From Branchiostoma floridae (lineage: Eukaryota; Chordata; Leptocardii; Amphioxiformes; Branchiostomatidae), in the NCBI RefSeq assembly GCF_000003815.2, contig NC_049995.1, positions 8,102,447-8,166,446 of the forward strand: a stretch of DNA of 64,000 nt, read 5' to 3'. The notes under the pieces were generated by a model. It did no database searches. It saw only the letters and a list, made by a program, of their open reading frames with translations, and had not been told where the DNA came from. A program made the position numbers and the translations under genes. This document shows, one piece after another, positions 12,013-25,280 of the stretch (position 1 is the stretch's first letter; every line of letters begins with the position of its first letter).

Positions 12013-13057
12013 ATTAAAACGTTCAAAATTGCTTGCTATATAACGTTAAGAGTTACTTTCTTCAGTTTCCTCCTTGTAGTTACTTAATTATTGACGTTTA
12101 CATGTGATCATAATTATAGTCCTGATTATAATTATGGTCTATTAGAAATGTCGCTTGCGCCATACTGTCCAGTGTACGTATACCGTGTACAATGGTTGCG
12201 CAATAGATTAAATTTGACCTCTGTAAAATCGCATCATGCGCCTACCATGACTTCATTAGTAATTCTATTAGAGTAAATCCTTTGATCTGTGCGACCCTGT
12301 TCCATTAGTGGTGACGGGTGCATGACACATCTAATGATTAAGGTAGCGAGAACAAAGTTCCCCCCATAGGGATTTACATTAAAGACCCCGAAGTGGGGAG
12401 GTTCGACGCCTCAAAATTTATAGAAGGGTGCAAAAATAATCAACAGAATTGAATATGTTGAAGTTCAGGGTAGAATTCATAAAATATGTGAAAATGAGCT
12501 GAAGTTTGCCTGCTCGTTCTCCTATAAAAGCCACTTTTATTTGATCCCAAGTGGAGGTCACTGCAACCGACACAGGGAAGTTGCCGGGAACAAGATTCAT
12601 GCGCGAAATTTTACCCAGCCAAACAAACATAGTAACCCAAGTCATACAGTCTCAAAACTGACTGATTCCTCTACTATCCACCACAGTTTCTGACTCGCTA
12701 ACGTGCACAGAAAACATTTAATGGTCTTTTCAAGAACTGCGACGCAGTATTTTGTGCCCAAACTACTATTGACCACGGGGGGTCGCAGATAAGTATTGAA
12801 AGGTGAAGAAGGGAATGTGATGGGAGGGGTTGTAGGGTACTTGACTTCGCCAAAACAAATAGACACATATTTATCGTCAACAAAAATACCAACCAAAGGA
12901 GCTGAGCTAGTCAACAAAAACGGTCTAATTTCATAATTTCTTTTATTTTGGCCGACTTATCACTCGGGTGAACATTATCAATAATTCACCCAGTTTGGGT
13001 GCTTTCAGTGAAACTACACTTTATACTATTTTTTTTTCCTCACATGTTTCTTTCGTA
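12013..13057. other. Spacer without recognisable features
   Basis: Only short unassigned open frames are present (for example 12642-12917, minus). Nothing resembles a domain or an RNA gene. Confidence 0.45.
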
Positions 13058-13297
13058 TTCCTCAAGCAGAGGCGTTTTTTATCTGGCTTTCTATTTGGTG
13101 CTGCTTTCTTTTTTGGCTGGCATGCTGAAAGAGAACAGCACAAATTAGAAATCCAGATAAAATGACGCCTAAAACACGTCAAAAAGAGCTGGAGCCAAAC
13201 CTCTGCTTGGCTAGCAGACATACAGAACATATAGCACAAAAAGAAACGCAGAAAACGCGTCAAAAAGCAAGAGTCGAGCCTCTACTTGGAGAGTATT
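13058..13297. mobile_element. Foldback MITE related to 6022-6216, with a second partial end
   Basis: The left end CTCAAGCAGAGGCGTTTTTT faces AGCCAAACCTCTGCTTGGCT at about 13193-13212. Inner arms include ATCTGGCTTTCTATTT against AATTAGAAATCCAGAT. A further right end, GAGCCTCTACTTGGAGAGTA, lies at about 13276-13295, as if a second copy had lost its other half. Confidence 0.75.
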
Positions 13298-13914
13298 TCT
13301 TTCCACCCAGTTAACACTTTCAAAAGACTTGTCCTCATCACCTTTGACAGATAGCATTAGACATGTACTTAGATATGTTCGAAGGGCGGTAGTTAGTAAT
13401 TAGGAGGTAAGCAAGGGGTTCTTGTCCCCGAGAATCTTGAAAGAACATAATAGTTTGACTCCACTAGAACGTATTACTGCCGAGAAAGCTTGCCGTATAT
13501 ATGGAACCGTATGGAATTGCGAATCTGCGACAGCATGGTAAAGGCTTTGTAAATACAAGGTGGCAGAACACCGTATTTATCCGCGAACACAAAGTAGTGC
13601 GTCACAGTACTTGAAAGAGCCGTAGAAATTGTTCTTTGCATGTCAATGAGTCGAACAATGTGGTGAATTGTAGAAGAATGCGTCATTTTTAGACTATATG
13701 AGATCGGTTACGATGTTTGTTCGATCGGGTTGAATTTTGCGCATTAATCAAGTTAACGCGAACTGATGTGGGTCGGCTGCAGTATGATGCCCTCCGCTGA
13801 GGGCAAATGAAATGGCCTTCCAAGAGGACTAGCAGACAAACTTAAGTACATTTTCACATGTAGACTGTACCCTGAACTTCAACCTGTTCAAGCCTTGTAA
13901 ATTGCATGCGCGCA

Positions 13915-14187
13915 GATGCATCTTCCCTGGGAGACAGCCAGGATCGGGCAGCTATGACAGTTTATTCGGTGGCCCAAGACAGTCAGGCCCGCCCGATCTC
14001 CTATTAGCGCCCCGGGGAGTTTAAGCCCGATGAGATCCACCTGCCCTCATCAAGGGTAGCGATAACTCCTTCAGCCTTAAACTCCCAGGAGCAATTATGT
14101 GAGATCTGCGGGCTGACTGCCTTGGCTCACCGAACAAAACTCGCTAGCTACCCGGCCGGTCCTGGCTGGCTCCCGGGGTAAGATGCG
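13915..14187. mobile_element. GC-rich foldback element
   Basis: Outer arms GATGCATCTTCCCTGGGAG and CTCCCGGGGTAAGATGCGTC are inverted, followed inward by CAGCCAGGATCGGGC against the inverse CCGGTCCTGGCTG. CGGTGGCCCAAGACAGTCAG pairs with CTGACTGCCTTGGCTCACCG, and GGGGAGTTTAAGCCCGATGA with CAGCCTTAAACTCCC. The element is palindromic almost throughout and noncoding. Confidence 0.85.
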
Positions 14188-14814
14188 TCAAACTTTGGCG
14201 TCCTTCACCATGTACATCCCTACAGGCTAAAGTCTGTATTCTGCTACCACAACAATAGGACAAAGACAATAGGACGACCTTAATGACCTATAAGACACGC
14301 TAGTTCACGTAATGAATTATTCATATTTCTCGAATCAAGTACAACAGATTTCAAGAAACTCGATGCCCCAAACAGATTTTTATATATCTTTAGATGTCAG
14401 AACTCTCATAAGGCAAAAATAGGCCAATATATCATGGGCTGCTCTGCTATTAGAAAGAATTCCATAACTAATGATTAGCCTACTCTATTGTAATACTATA
14501 CCAAGAATTATGGTAGCCCTTATTGTTATGTTAGCTAGGTTGCTAAGCTTTATCCTATACCTCTGTTTTGTACTAGTTGTTGCCATACGTTGTATCATGT
14601 ACAATTGTCGTGCAATGAAGTTCTATCTATAAGACATTCTTGTGTGAAAACGTGGGGCATTTTGTCTAACGCTATGCCAGTCAATCTATTGCACTCGTTT
14701 TTTTTCTCTTGTTGCTGGGCCCAGTAGAGTGCCCTTATAGAAAAAGAGTACATTAGACTGAATATAATGATATGCTCTTTTAAAAAGTCCGATTCCTATA
14801 GCCTGCTAAGGCCC

Positions 14815-14995
14815 AGGTCTCATTTCCAAATGGGCCCGGTCGTGCAGTTTTCGGGAACGAAAAGTACGACATATTTTTAAAGATACCAGATTGCACAAGA
14901 CTTAAAGAGAATAGTTGTGGGCATTATTTGTGTATTTTACGCATACATTTCTATTTTTCGTTTCCACAAACAACCCGGCCGAAACCTGACCAAGA
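14815..14995. mobile_element. Foldback element with CATTTCCAAA / CGGGCCCGG-like ends, copy 1
   Basis: The left end reads CATTTCCAAATGGGCCCGGT and continues TTTTCGGGAACGAAAAGTA. The right end reads TTTTTCGTTTCCACAAACAA then CCCGGCCGAAACC. The inverted pairing GGGAACGAAAA / TTTTCGTTTCC is clear. A sister copy is at 21652-21837 and a single end at 31472. Confidence 0.7.
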
Positions 14996-15440
14996 ATTCT
15001 TCACAAAGCAAGTGCAAAAATCTTCATTGACACAACAGAAGAACAGTAAATTTTGTGATATTTTGTAGCTATACATATTGACAAACAAGTGTAAAAAAAA
15101 CTGCTTGAAATTCATCTGTGTTGGTAGAATTAGTTTTGAAGGATTGTGGGGAAAGTTGAACTCCAATTGTCAACACGAAGAACTGGGCAAAATCTTTCTA
15201 CGAAAAAAAGAGTAGATTCCTTCCCTGACAATGATATTGATTTGTGACGTGCAGTCAAAAATTTCAACAAATTGGCAATTACTGAGTTGAAAGATAATTC
15301 CTCTCATTAAAAATTGTACGTCAAAGATGTTTGTCAGAACAATATCAATACTACACAGGCGATTAAACTGAGTAATCGGGGCCATGGAGGTCGGCGAGCT
15401 GTCACGTTGGCTTAAAATATCTTTCTCAATCTCTAATGAA

Positions 15441-15597
15441 TTCTCCGAGCAGAGCTAGAGATTTGAGGGGGAGGGGAGTCGTTCCCCTTTTCTTTTGGTA
15501 CCAGTTTTCGGCCAGTTTACTTTCAACTGCCAAAACGGGGCTACCAATCAGAAGAAGACAACCATCTCCCCCTCAGACCTCTGCTAGGAGAAGTTTT
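15441..15597. mobile_element. Short foldback element with CTCCNAGCAGAG ends
   Basis: The left end TTCTCCGAGCAGAG, followed by TTTGAGGGGGAGGGG, is inverted on the right as CCCCCTCAGACCTCTGCTAG then GAGAAG. The ends resemble those at 6022-6216, though the interior differs. Confidence 0.65.
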
Positions 15598-15680
15598 ATG
15601 GGATGTAAAACACGGTGTAGTCAGGCTTGGGGCCAATGACCTGGTTAGACTACTCAGCCAGTGTTGTGTGTGTGTGTAAA

Positions 15681-15965
15681 GGGGGAGGGGGGCAAGTGAT
15701 GGGTGTAACGCGATGATAAGATTCAGCTTTGTGTATGCGTGTAAATTTTCCACGTAGCTGGTCTAGTAGAAAAAAATGCTAAGAACAGCTTTAAGTTCAT
15801 TTACTTCAATTAAAATTCAATTTAGGGGGGAGGGGGGCATGTGATGGGTGTAACGCGATTATAAGATTCAACTTTGTGTCTGCGTGTAACAATTTTCTAC
15901 GCAGCTGGTCTGGTATCAAGAAAACATGACGAGATCTGCTTTAAGTTCATTGAGGTCAATTTTCC
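15681..15965. repeat. Tandem duplication of about 144 bp
   Basis: Two copies start with a G-rich run at about 15681 and 15825. Both continue with GATGGGTGTAACGCGAT, ATAAGATTCA, TTTGTGT, GCGTGTAA, AGCTGGTCT and CTTTAAGTTCATT. Differences are scattered. Confidence 0.85.
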
Positions 15966-17280
15966 AGGCACCTTCTCAAGTTAATCTGAATGCAGCTCAT
16001 AAAATCTGAAATAATCCCAAGTGATCCGTAAGTTACAATCTGCGGGAGCTATCGTAAATTCTAAAACTTAATGTTTTGGGTAAAAACTTCGCTTTTCTAA
16101 GAATAACGTCTCCAATCTTTTGAAGAGTGGCGAAACTGGGTAAAACTACTACAAGGATGTCAAAATTTTACTCTCTTTGTCTTTCTCACAAACTTATGTG
16201 ACAGAAAAACAAAGTAATTATTAAGATGCCGTCTACGTACTCTGCAACCTTTACCTGACATATATTAGAGGACAAGATTGTGTAGTGCCTATTTATGAAT
16301 CAGTCACAGCTCATTTCACCTCCTCGTTAAGACATAGCTATCGCTTTGATCAAACGTAGCTTTGTGTATCTTTGTGTTGAATTGTTATCATAAAGTACCT
16401 AACGTTATTGTAGTTTTCTATCTTCTTATACTGTGACAAGGATTGGCCAAACGTAGGTTTACAGAAATGGAAAAACACAAAACAGGGTGACACCTTAACT
16501 TGCATACCGTATTAATGAGATAATTGCGATCTTCTTGCCCTTCAAGAAAGGTGTTGTTGACGCCATCTTGTTAACCGTCATTATCCAGAAACAGAGAAAG
16601 AAAAAAAAATTAGAATAGCGTTGAAATTCAAAGACACTATTCGCTATGGTGATACATACACATTTTACAGGCTTGTTTTATTCGAAATGTTTTGTTTGCG
16701 TTGCTGATGGTTTTAGAGTCAATGATATATGTTGGCTGACAAATGCCTGTAAATTGTCGTCTGCGTGAATGTAGAAAATTACACAGGTCAGTTCACTTCA
16801 AACAATGCCATGTAACGCTTGATCTAAAGTTACGATCTAGCTTGTCTTCATTGTAATTATACATGATGTGGACTTAGAAAGGTCGTAGCGTTTTTGTGTC
16901 TGGAAATGTTATGATAAGAAAAACAGCTAAAACATGCTTCAAAGATTGTACAATAAACGGTTCAAATTAAAAGTATCGCCCAAAAAAATGAAAACTTGAT
17001 AATTGTACAAGGTATAGGCCTTATTACCAATCAGCGTTCAGATGTATAGTTAGTATGTTTTTGCTGTTCTTCATAAATTCATATTCATTATTTTCTTTAG
17101 GTCACTACAGGCTAAATGGCCCGTACACACGTATGCACACATCTTGAAGAAAGACAAGATCTATAATACAGGTATCTACTATATATGTACTATCTTTATA
17201 ATACGTCATTAACAGTGTATGGTAATCTGTTAGTTGAACTGCCTTGTATGTACAGGTTTCCGAACATTGTACCTGTCAAT
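15966..17280. other. AT-rich spacer without recognisable features
   Basis: No coding exon, RNA gene or element end was recognised here. Confidence 0.45.
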
Positions 17281-17333
17281 TCTCTCCCTCTATGTCTCTC
17301 TCCCTCCCTCCCTCTCTCTCTCTCTCTCTCACG

Positions 17334-17366
<33 letters not shown>

Positions 17367-17512
17367 TTCTCCCTCTGCCTCTATGCCTTTCTCTTTCTCT
17401 CTGTCTTTCTCTCTCTATCACTGTCTCTCTGTCCGTCTCTCTCTCTCTCTTTCTCTCTCTCACACACACACACTCTCTCTCTCTCTCTCTGTGTCTCTCC
17501 CTCTCTCTCTCA
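17281..17512. repeat. (CT)n / (TA)n / (CA)n compound microsatellite
   Basis: A pyrimidine-rich CTCT array is interrupted by a TATA run (about 17335-17360) and a short CACACA run (about 17461-17471). The open frames over it are Ser/Leu or Arg/Glu repeats. Confidence 0.95.
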
Positions 17513-18575
17513 ATACTGTCAAAGCTATCTATGACATCCATTTAAATGTTTGTCTCTATAAGTTTGTCCGGATCCAGGCCGACCAACACGTGGAAGTCCG
17601 CATGTCCTAGTGCCCAGAAAATGAGGTCACTGGCTGACCTTTTATCATTGCTGTTCGAATCTGACCAGGCTTTCTAGTTTAACAGGTTTTCATTTTTATA
17701 TATAGTCTGGTGGACGAAAGAATACCTGGCCCTTTGCTCTCTGCTGGTTGTCCATTGAGTAGGGATGTGTCTATATATAGTTTCATGTTTGCCATCCAGT
17801 GGACGTAGATTCAAACATTTATCATTTCATTCACTTCAGAAAAGTGTATAGTTTAAAATGAGATAATCCAAGCAATGGATGTGGTGATCTTTTGGAGTTC
17901 TTCTTATCAATTCTTTTTTTTTTAATGACAAAAATATATCTATCTCATTTTTCATCAGAGTGAAATTCAAGCATTTTTCTTGTAGTCGGAAAATGGGAAA
18001 AATCATTTTCTTTTCACCTACAGAAAATTAAAGGAGTCTTGAATCTCATTCTGAAAGAAACATAATGAAGTATAAGAGGTGTATAAGTATAAGGCAACAA
18101 AACACAAGCAAAACGTACATGAAACCATGGGCGATATCTCCGTATATTTCTTGATAAGTATCTTTATTTTTCCTTGGCCTGACTGTTCCATGGTCTGGAA
18201 ATGTGACTGTAACATTGGGTAAGACCACCCATAAAGGTACGTTTTGCAGCCGCCGTGCTAAAGCGAAAATTGTCATCGGACGATAGACTAAGAGACGCTT
18301 CATAATTGTGCAGTTAGTGTAGTTTTACCAATTATCCAGCCAGACCACTGGGGCATACCGTTGAGTGACCATTTAGTGACCAAATATCTCATTAAAATCA
18401 GTAGTTCAATATATTTCATTTAATGATTGATCAGTATTAGTGTTCTCGTATTGTATAAGTATTGTGTACTTTTGTCCCTTTGAAATGATATGGATCTTCA
18501 TCATTTTGTAGAATTTGTCTCACCATCAATTTTTGTAAGAGAACAAGAAGTCTTGGAAACTGTAGCTTTGGGTGT

Positions 18576-18875
18576 AATGTCTCTGTCTCTGTCTGTCTGC
18601 CTGTGTCTTTGTCTGTCTCTATGTCTGCCTCTACGCCTGTCTGTCTTTTTGTTTCTCTGTCTCTGTCTCTCTGTCTCTTCTTAGTCTCTCTGTCTCTTCT
18701 ATGTCTCTCTCTGTCTCTCTTTGTCTCTCTGTCTCTCCGTCTTTCTGTCTCTCTGTCTCTCTGTCTCTTTGTCTCTCTCCTATGTCTTTGTCTCTCCCTG
18801 CCCAGTCTGTCTGTCTGTCTGTCTATCTGTCTGTCTGCCTGTCTGTCTCTCTGTCTCTCTCTCCCTCTCTCTCTT
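18576..18875. repeat. (CTGT)n / (CTCTGT)n pyrimidine-rich microsatellite
   Basis: A 300-base array of TCTG and TCTCTG units, with a purer CTGT stretch at about 18807-18846. It abuts the foldback element that begins at about 18881. Confidence 0.95.
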
Positions 18876-18880
18876 CAAGC

Positions 18881-19105
18881 CTCTATCAGGCTCCACAGGT
18901 TGCTGGAAAATAAAAATTGGACAGATATAAGGGTAACATGCCAGAGGAGTTAGCTAGGTCGTGGACCATACTCCTCGGCCAGCTAATTCCTTTTCTCAGG
19001 CTCTTGCGTGTTATCTGCCTAGATTTGTCTAATTTTTACCGTTTTTTTCAAGCCACCTATAAAGCCCGGTAGAGGTTTATAGAACTCCATACGGACCTCA
19101 TACGG
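18881..19105. mobile_element. Foldback element, AGGCTCCACAGGT family, copy 1
   Basis: The left arm AGGCTCCACAGGTTGCTGG and AAATTGGACAGATATA faces TCTAATTTTTACC and AAAGCCCGGTAGAGG on the right. The central arms GAGTTAGCTAGG and CCAGCTAATTC also pair. The copy at 31159-31470 is longer and has clearer outer ends. Confidence 0.75.
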
Positions 19106-20300
19106 AGTTGCATTTATTCATTGACACAACAAAGTACACGTAAATTCTTTGTCATTTACAAAATACATTGTCAAAATGTTGGATAATGATTCTCTTCCTA
19201 TTTCAGGCAGAAAGAATCGGGTGTCTGACTTCCAGCAGCGCAAGTTGACCCGCACACCTCAGGTCGCAGCTCAATTGTCCACGTTTTTTTCCTTCTCCCT
19301 TACCTAACGTTACTGGGTGTCACCCGCAAAGTAATGATCACACTAATCAAAATTTTGGTACACATCCATATAAGACTTTATACTTGACATCTATGCTTCG
19401 AAATCTGAGCTGTGCTTATTATTTCTGGGTGAGGCCGAGGACTTATTGACCACCGCACATGTGACCCCCACCCCCCAAAACTAACTAGGATGGCACTAGT
19501 ACTAGTGCACAGGCTGTACTGTGACACAACCATGCTGCAAAGATGCCATAATTGTTGTTGTCGGATGTTCGCTTCAGTCGAGAGTAATTCGATCTATTCA
19601 ATCAGGTTTTCACACGTCGTCTCTTCTAACAACATCGGGAACCTACGTCATAACTTGTGAACCAATCAGAGAACACCTTGACCACCAAGCAGCGTCATCA
19701 TGACCACCACCTGTTTTGCGTTGTTTTTCTGACGAACAATGATTTTACTTTATGTGCTTGTTTATCATATTCCAGCGCACCTTACTCCGCCAAAAAATAG
19801 TGTGCATTGAACTAATTTTTGTTAAGGTATATATATAGCCAGCCGAAAGTTTGAATAATTAAGTGTTCTTCTGTTTGAAACTACATACAGTTTAAATATT
19901 GCTTCAAAATGAATCCTACCAAAACAGATCACCTTTCCGTGGATATGAAGGTCAAATCTCTGACGTCAACTACCACTCACATGTTAGCCTAGGTATCAAT
20001 ATCTTCTGTCAATAGTTACTTTAATTCATTATTTATTTTAGAAAAAAAGCAGATATCATAAAAACAAAACCAACATTCAGTGGGGTCGAATTCAAGTCCG
20101 CTGATTTTGTTGCTGCGGTTTGGACCTAGTCTCAGACGTGTCAGCTGGATTAAAAAAAGAGAAGAATTTGGCCAGCTATAGACAAATAAGTTGCTATAGG
20201 TTTTAAGTCAGTCTTTTGCAGTGTATCCAGCTCCCGCCACCGGTCAGTTCACTCCAAGGCCAAATAAATCCTACTAGGCTTTTCTTCCTAACTAGTACTG
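19106..20300. other. Spacer without recognisable features
   Basis: No exon with domain content and no clear element ends are visible. Confidence 0.45.
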
Positions 20301-20339
20301 GCTCAAAGTCCCCTATTACTATTCGGTCAGGCCGGAGTC

Positions 20340-20455
20340 TGGTAGAGACTACATGTATTTGGACGGTCCCTTGGATATATATTTAAGAGGAGCCACACGT
20401 CGAGTACGCAAAAGAACCTAGAGAGTTCCAGGGTGGGTCAAATACAGGTCTGAAT
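20340..20455 (+). mobile_element. SINE core fragment
   Basis: The inverse of this stretch matches the core at 32170-32215 and 25920-25975. On the plus strand here it reads GAGGAGCCACACGTCGAGTA then CGCAAAAGAACC. The tRNA-like head is not recognisable in this copy, so it is a fragment. Confidence 0.5.
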
Positions 20456-21074
20456 ATGCAGCTTGTACTCATCAGTACAAACCTGGTGTGTTACGCCATA
20501 AGGCGGTTTACACATGTACAAATGAAGAATAAAATCCTGAAGGCACATATCATAACAATTTTGAACAGTATTCCGTCTTTGAACAAACAGGCTCTAGTGT
20601 GCAAGTTTGGCACGGCAGAATGTTTGAGGGAAGGGCTTAGGAATCACAATGTAGTAGAAACATTGGAAATTGTGTCAATTACTTGATTCAGTGACCGGAT
20701 TTTCTTCATTCCGCGGCTGTGATTTTTTCAAACTTCGTCACACCTTTTCCCACGGCCCTTCCTGTTCCGACCCATAAATGACACATAAAAGTGGACCCGT
20801 TCTGAAAGAAAATTGGTCAACAATTTTCTTGGAATCCGTGTACTGTTCGACAGTAGATTATTGGCTTATGTTCTTACACATAATCAGTGTACGTCAAGAC
20901 AGGGCGGAAACTTTTGTTACGGCCAACACGTGTACAAGAGAAGGAAGCCACGATTGTGTGTAGTTTTTCAAAACAAAAATATATGTTTGAGTTGATAGTA
21001 CTGTTGTATTGAGAAGTCTATAAATCGTCTTCATTATGTCGAACTATGTACCATAGCTACGTCGATGAAGGTTA

Positions 21075-21300
21075 GACATACAGAATACAACACGGTGTAT
21101 TCCACACGGTGTATTCCGTATCACCCGAGGTACCAGCCCGACCGCAGGAAGGATCGCCTGACGGACGAAGGCCGGAGAGTGATCCGACCTGCGGGAGGGC
21201 TGAAATAATTCGATTTACTCGAATGAAGCCTGTGTGATACAACTTTAGAACCCGTGTGATACGGAAGTTATCACACGGTCCGGAACACCCGTATCGAACG
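21075..21300. mobile_element. Inverted-repeat element with ACACGGTGTATTCCGTATCA end
   Basis: The left end contains ACACGGTGTATTCCGTATCA, with GGTGTATTCC duplicated just before it, then CGAGGTACCAGCCCGACCGC. The right part has CCTGTGTGATACAACTTTAG and CCGTGTGATACGG. The same modules appear around the gap at 10940-11500. The stretch is noncoding. Confidence 0.65.
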
Positions 21301-21651
21301 TTTTTGTGTCACAGTATGACATAAAATCAGGTACATGCCAGAAAGCACTGACAAAAGATAGTGAATGCTATTAGAAACGTCTGACTGTTTTCAAAATCAT
21401 ATCCAGTTGCTCGAGTAACTTTTTGGCATGTACCATTGATAGTTCCTAGTGAAAGGTAATGATAGCAATCTTGAAACGAAAAACTACTCAGGGCATCGCT
21501 GTTGATACCCTCTGACTATGATTTTAAAACATTACTGTACTTGCTCACTGTTACATGGAAGACACAACTCGTTTTAGCTCTGTTTGACTAATACACACGA
21601 TAGTCGAATAGTCAAAGCATTTCATGAGGTATGCTATAGCTACGTTCACAC

Positions 21652-21837
21652 TTACAAACTGGGACCCGGCCGGGTAGCTTTCGGGAACGAAAAGTGGTGT
21701 AAGAAAGGAAATAAAACACATAGAACGTAAAAAAAATGTCAGAATTATAATTTGTTTATATTACTAGTACTTGATAAACAATTTTATTTTTCGTTTTCAG
21801 AAACATCCCGGTCGGGCCCCGGTTTGGAAATGTGGCC
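21652..21837. mobile_element. Foldback element with CCCGGCCGGG-like ends, copy 2
   Basis: The left end is AAACTGGGACCCGGCCGGGT, then TTTCGGGAACGAAAAGTG. The right end is TTTTTCGTTTTCAGAAACAT, then CCCGGTCGGGCCCCGGTTTG. The middle is AT-rich and noncoding. Confidence 0.75.
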
Positions 21838-24520
21838 GTATTATTAGGTGCTTAGGATGTTGGCATACTATGTTATCACCTTCGCAAGAAGAACATATTT
21901 TGAGAAGCGTATGTCTGTCTAGCTATCAAGCTGTCTGCAAACAAAACTCGAGAATGCCTGAATTATACTATATATTGATATTAAGTATGTGAATAGGTCT
22001 TTAAAACATCTTGAATTGGTCAGATTTTGGTTCCCCTGGTGTTTGGTAATATTTTGTGTATCGGACAAGCTGTGGTCAGGAATTTTGGTTGGCAAACAGT
22101 TCTTGCAGTGGGGAAGAAGTGACAGTATTGGCCCCTATATGTTCAGTGTTCTCGTTGTATTTGTTAACTTGATGATTTTTTGTCATTTGTAAGTGGCCCT
22201 GTTAAAATAAGTGATTGACTTGAGTGTGGTGCCATAACGAGCTTTTTCATGCCCAAAAGCAAATAAAGTTGTATATAGTCATGTAAAGTAATGTCAAACG
22301 TAAAGCGGTCAACTTCAGACTGGTACAAAGTTCCATCGGACCATTAAAATCGTGACAACTAGACTCAAACACAACAAATACATAAGCCAGTGCGAGTTCT
22401 ATGGTTTGGCTTTTTATCGTTCCTTTGTAATAAAAGAAAATTGAATGCAAGGAAGGTTTTCTGGCCAAGTTTTCTGACTATGGGCGAATGTTTTCTGACT
22501 AAGCGCATATATAAGAAATCCGAATTTGTATATATACTAAAATGCCAAAGTCACATGGATACTAAAATGCCAAAGCCAGTTCCCAAATCAAGGAGCAAGC
22601 TCAGAAAGACAAAAAATCCATCATTCTGCATACCATGCTTTGTGTTTTAGTGTTATGTGCAATTTTCCTCGGCCGGCCAATTAGATTTTATAATGAAGTT
22701 TTGTTTCTGAACTTTTTATTATCATTTGTAAGTTTTGGGGTTCCCAGTGGATATCCTATCAGAGTTAGGCTTAGGGGTTCTTTTAAACTTAGAAATGTTA
22801 CAATTTTGTCTGCCGTAAATGTTTACTTCGGTGGACAGACGTCCGAGGTGTTCTCTGACGTCATCTATGCCGCTAGAATGCAAAATTACGTCATTGGCCT
22901 TGAACCAATCAGGTAAGTGCGTGATTGCGCAGCCACCTGTTAATGTTATACGCACTGTTAGATGCTTCCTGTAGATAACGAACATCATGGCCATGACTCA
23001 AATAAAGGGACTAAAACAAATTCAAAGCAGTGAAAAAAACAGATTGGAATTCTTTTCATTATGATATAATAAACTTTTATTAACACACAAAATTGTAAGG
23101 TCTACCACATTTACACATGTAAACAAATCAATGGATGAAAATGGAGCAACTTACAGGCATCTGAATATACATCAACATGCCTAGTAAATAATCTTCACCG
23201 ATTGTGTGTTTATTTGTGTGTGCGCGCGTGTGTGTGTGTGCTTGTATATGTGCGTGCGTGTTTTTTTTTTGTGTGGACAGGACAACTCGAGTAGTTGTGG
23301 ATGTATCTTTATTATACTAAATTTATCATTTATATTATGTGTCAATAGTTGTCAGAAACCGAATGGAAAGCTATTTCGTGGGATATTTCTAAAATTTCCT
23401 AATGTATTAATTGAAAAGTGGTCCATAAAAATCAAAATGTCATTGAAAAGATCTTGTTATTCAGATATATTTCTGTCATGTTAAACTTGTATATTGTTTG
23501 TATATGATATGATATGTCTGCTCAGGGCCTCTAAATATCAGTGATAAAAGTTACAAGAAAGTGTTTCATAGAAATAAAACTGACCGTGAGAAATTGACAA
23601 GATTTTGTTGTTCGATGTTCAGATAAATTCTGGCAAAATAGAAAGCCCGACAAGACTGAAATAAACAAACAAGTAAAAGATACTATATAGAAACTTACCA
23701 ACTTACAGCAACTAAACTTCCCTTGCAGCTATGACGTAATAGATTTACACACAAGAATATCGGACGTAAGAGTCCATGGAAACTACCAGTGAGTTTCTCA
23801 TGCAGTGAAGCTGAAAAATAATTTCGACCAACTAGAACCGTTGTGGACAACAAGATTGTTGAAAAGATCAAGGATACAGACGCGTAAGCTTTAAATGGGG
23901 TGAAAAATCCGGCTTTCAGCTTCTTATCTTCTTAGTGAACAGGGCGATTTTCTTTGGGGGCACACAGGACTGTGACGTTTTGAGTGACATTTGATCGTTC
24001 CGTTGTGCGTAGTTAGCACTCAAGGCCAGAGTACAGCTATAATTATTGTACATCACACCTGTTCTTATTCAAGCATGAGACACCAGGACGAAACAATTTT
24101 GGGGGAGGGGGGTATAATCTATGCAGAGTTTCGTCCCCGGCTGTGTTTTGACGTGTTACTGTTGTCTTTTAAAAATGTAGAAAAGGAGGAAAGATATCAA
24201 AAGCTTACACGCATATCTTTTTGCTTTATTCCTGTATCTATACACAATCTATATTTCTAAGAAAAAGAATTCCATATCATTTTTTATACTATCTTGCGAT
24301 CCATTGTTTACAAGTGCGCCCTTGATCACTTCGCTCGTAGCGATTTTTCGCGGGCTTTTCTATGCAAATGACCTTCGGTATGACGTCATCACAAGTACGT
24401 AGACAGCATGGCGGTAAAGTAGAGGTAAAATCACTGGACTCAAGAAATCACTCAACAACAGATACGTCTTTTCAATCTGACGTCATCCATACACCATGCC
24501 ATGTTGAAATCGGACACGTT
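21838..24520. other. AT-rich spacer without recognisable features
   Basis: Contains only short unassigned open frames and a small TG-rich patch at about 23212-23262. No RNA gene or element was recognised. Confidence 0.45.
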
Positions 24521-24527
24521 TATCAAA

Positions 24528-25100
24528 TGAATGAATGAATGAATGAATGAATGAATGAATGAAAGACCTTTATTGTACATTTGTGCTCAAACAAGCTACG
24601 TACAGGTCGTAGCAATAAGGTGCAGTATGATATAAGAAAATGGTATCATACTGCATCTAACGTTATAGAGACTACATGTACTACATGCTTGTATGTATGT
24701 ACAGGTTCAACTTCTTCTCGCGTCTTAAGACAGGTGTAAGCATAAGGACAGATGTAATCAACAATATATGGTTTATCTAACTGCTTAAGGAGTATGATTT
24801 TTTGCTATGGCCGAAATGTGGAACATATATCTTGCATATAATCAAAGAGAACATTTCTCTCTTCGGCGTATATAGTACAGTCAACAATAAAGTGATACAC
24901 ATCCTCTATCTTATTCACGTTGCAATATTGGCAAGTTCTTTGTTCTAGAGGAATGCGGTTATGTCTGCCTTTTTCAAAATGGAATTTATGTGAACTAATC
25001 CAAAGTTTTGTGACGGCTGTTCTATGTCGAATGTTTGCAAATTCCAAGTATTCCTCCTCCTTGTAAGTAGTCTTAAGTGATCTGTATCGTGATTGAATTA
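24528..25100 (-). mobile_element. LINE (non-LTR retrotransposon) 3' fragment
   Basis: Reading the minus strand from about 25080, a frame gives LKTTYKEEEYLEFANIRHR, then AVTKLWISSHKFHFEKGRHN and CQYCNVNKIEDVYHFIVDC. The C-X2-C-X9-H-X4-C pattern after ISSHKF-EKGRH is the usual C-terminal segment of non-LTR reverse transcriptase polyproteins. A noncoding 3' part ends in TGTACAATAAAGGTCTTTCA followed by (TTCA)n (24528-24561 on the plus strand), a typical LINE tail. The 5' part, including the reverse transcriptase core, is missing, so this is a dead 5'-truncated copy. A relative lies at 47280-47640. Confidence 0.75.
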
Positions 25101-25280
25101 ATTAAATGAAATAAAACGTGCGGGGACAAGGACAAGTATTATTGTGGCTCGGCGAAGCAAATAATTGCATCCAAGGTGACAGTTACTCATGCAAAAGAGT
25201 GGATAGAGATTTTGTAAACTGATGAAAGGGAGTGGATGCAACCTGTAAGATATAACCATTTATAAAACCTAGACAATTTT

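Noticed and set aside
12400..12420. GGTTCGACGCCTC, like a tRNA B box
   Set aside because: No matching A box or cloverleaf could be formed around it.
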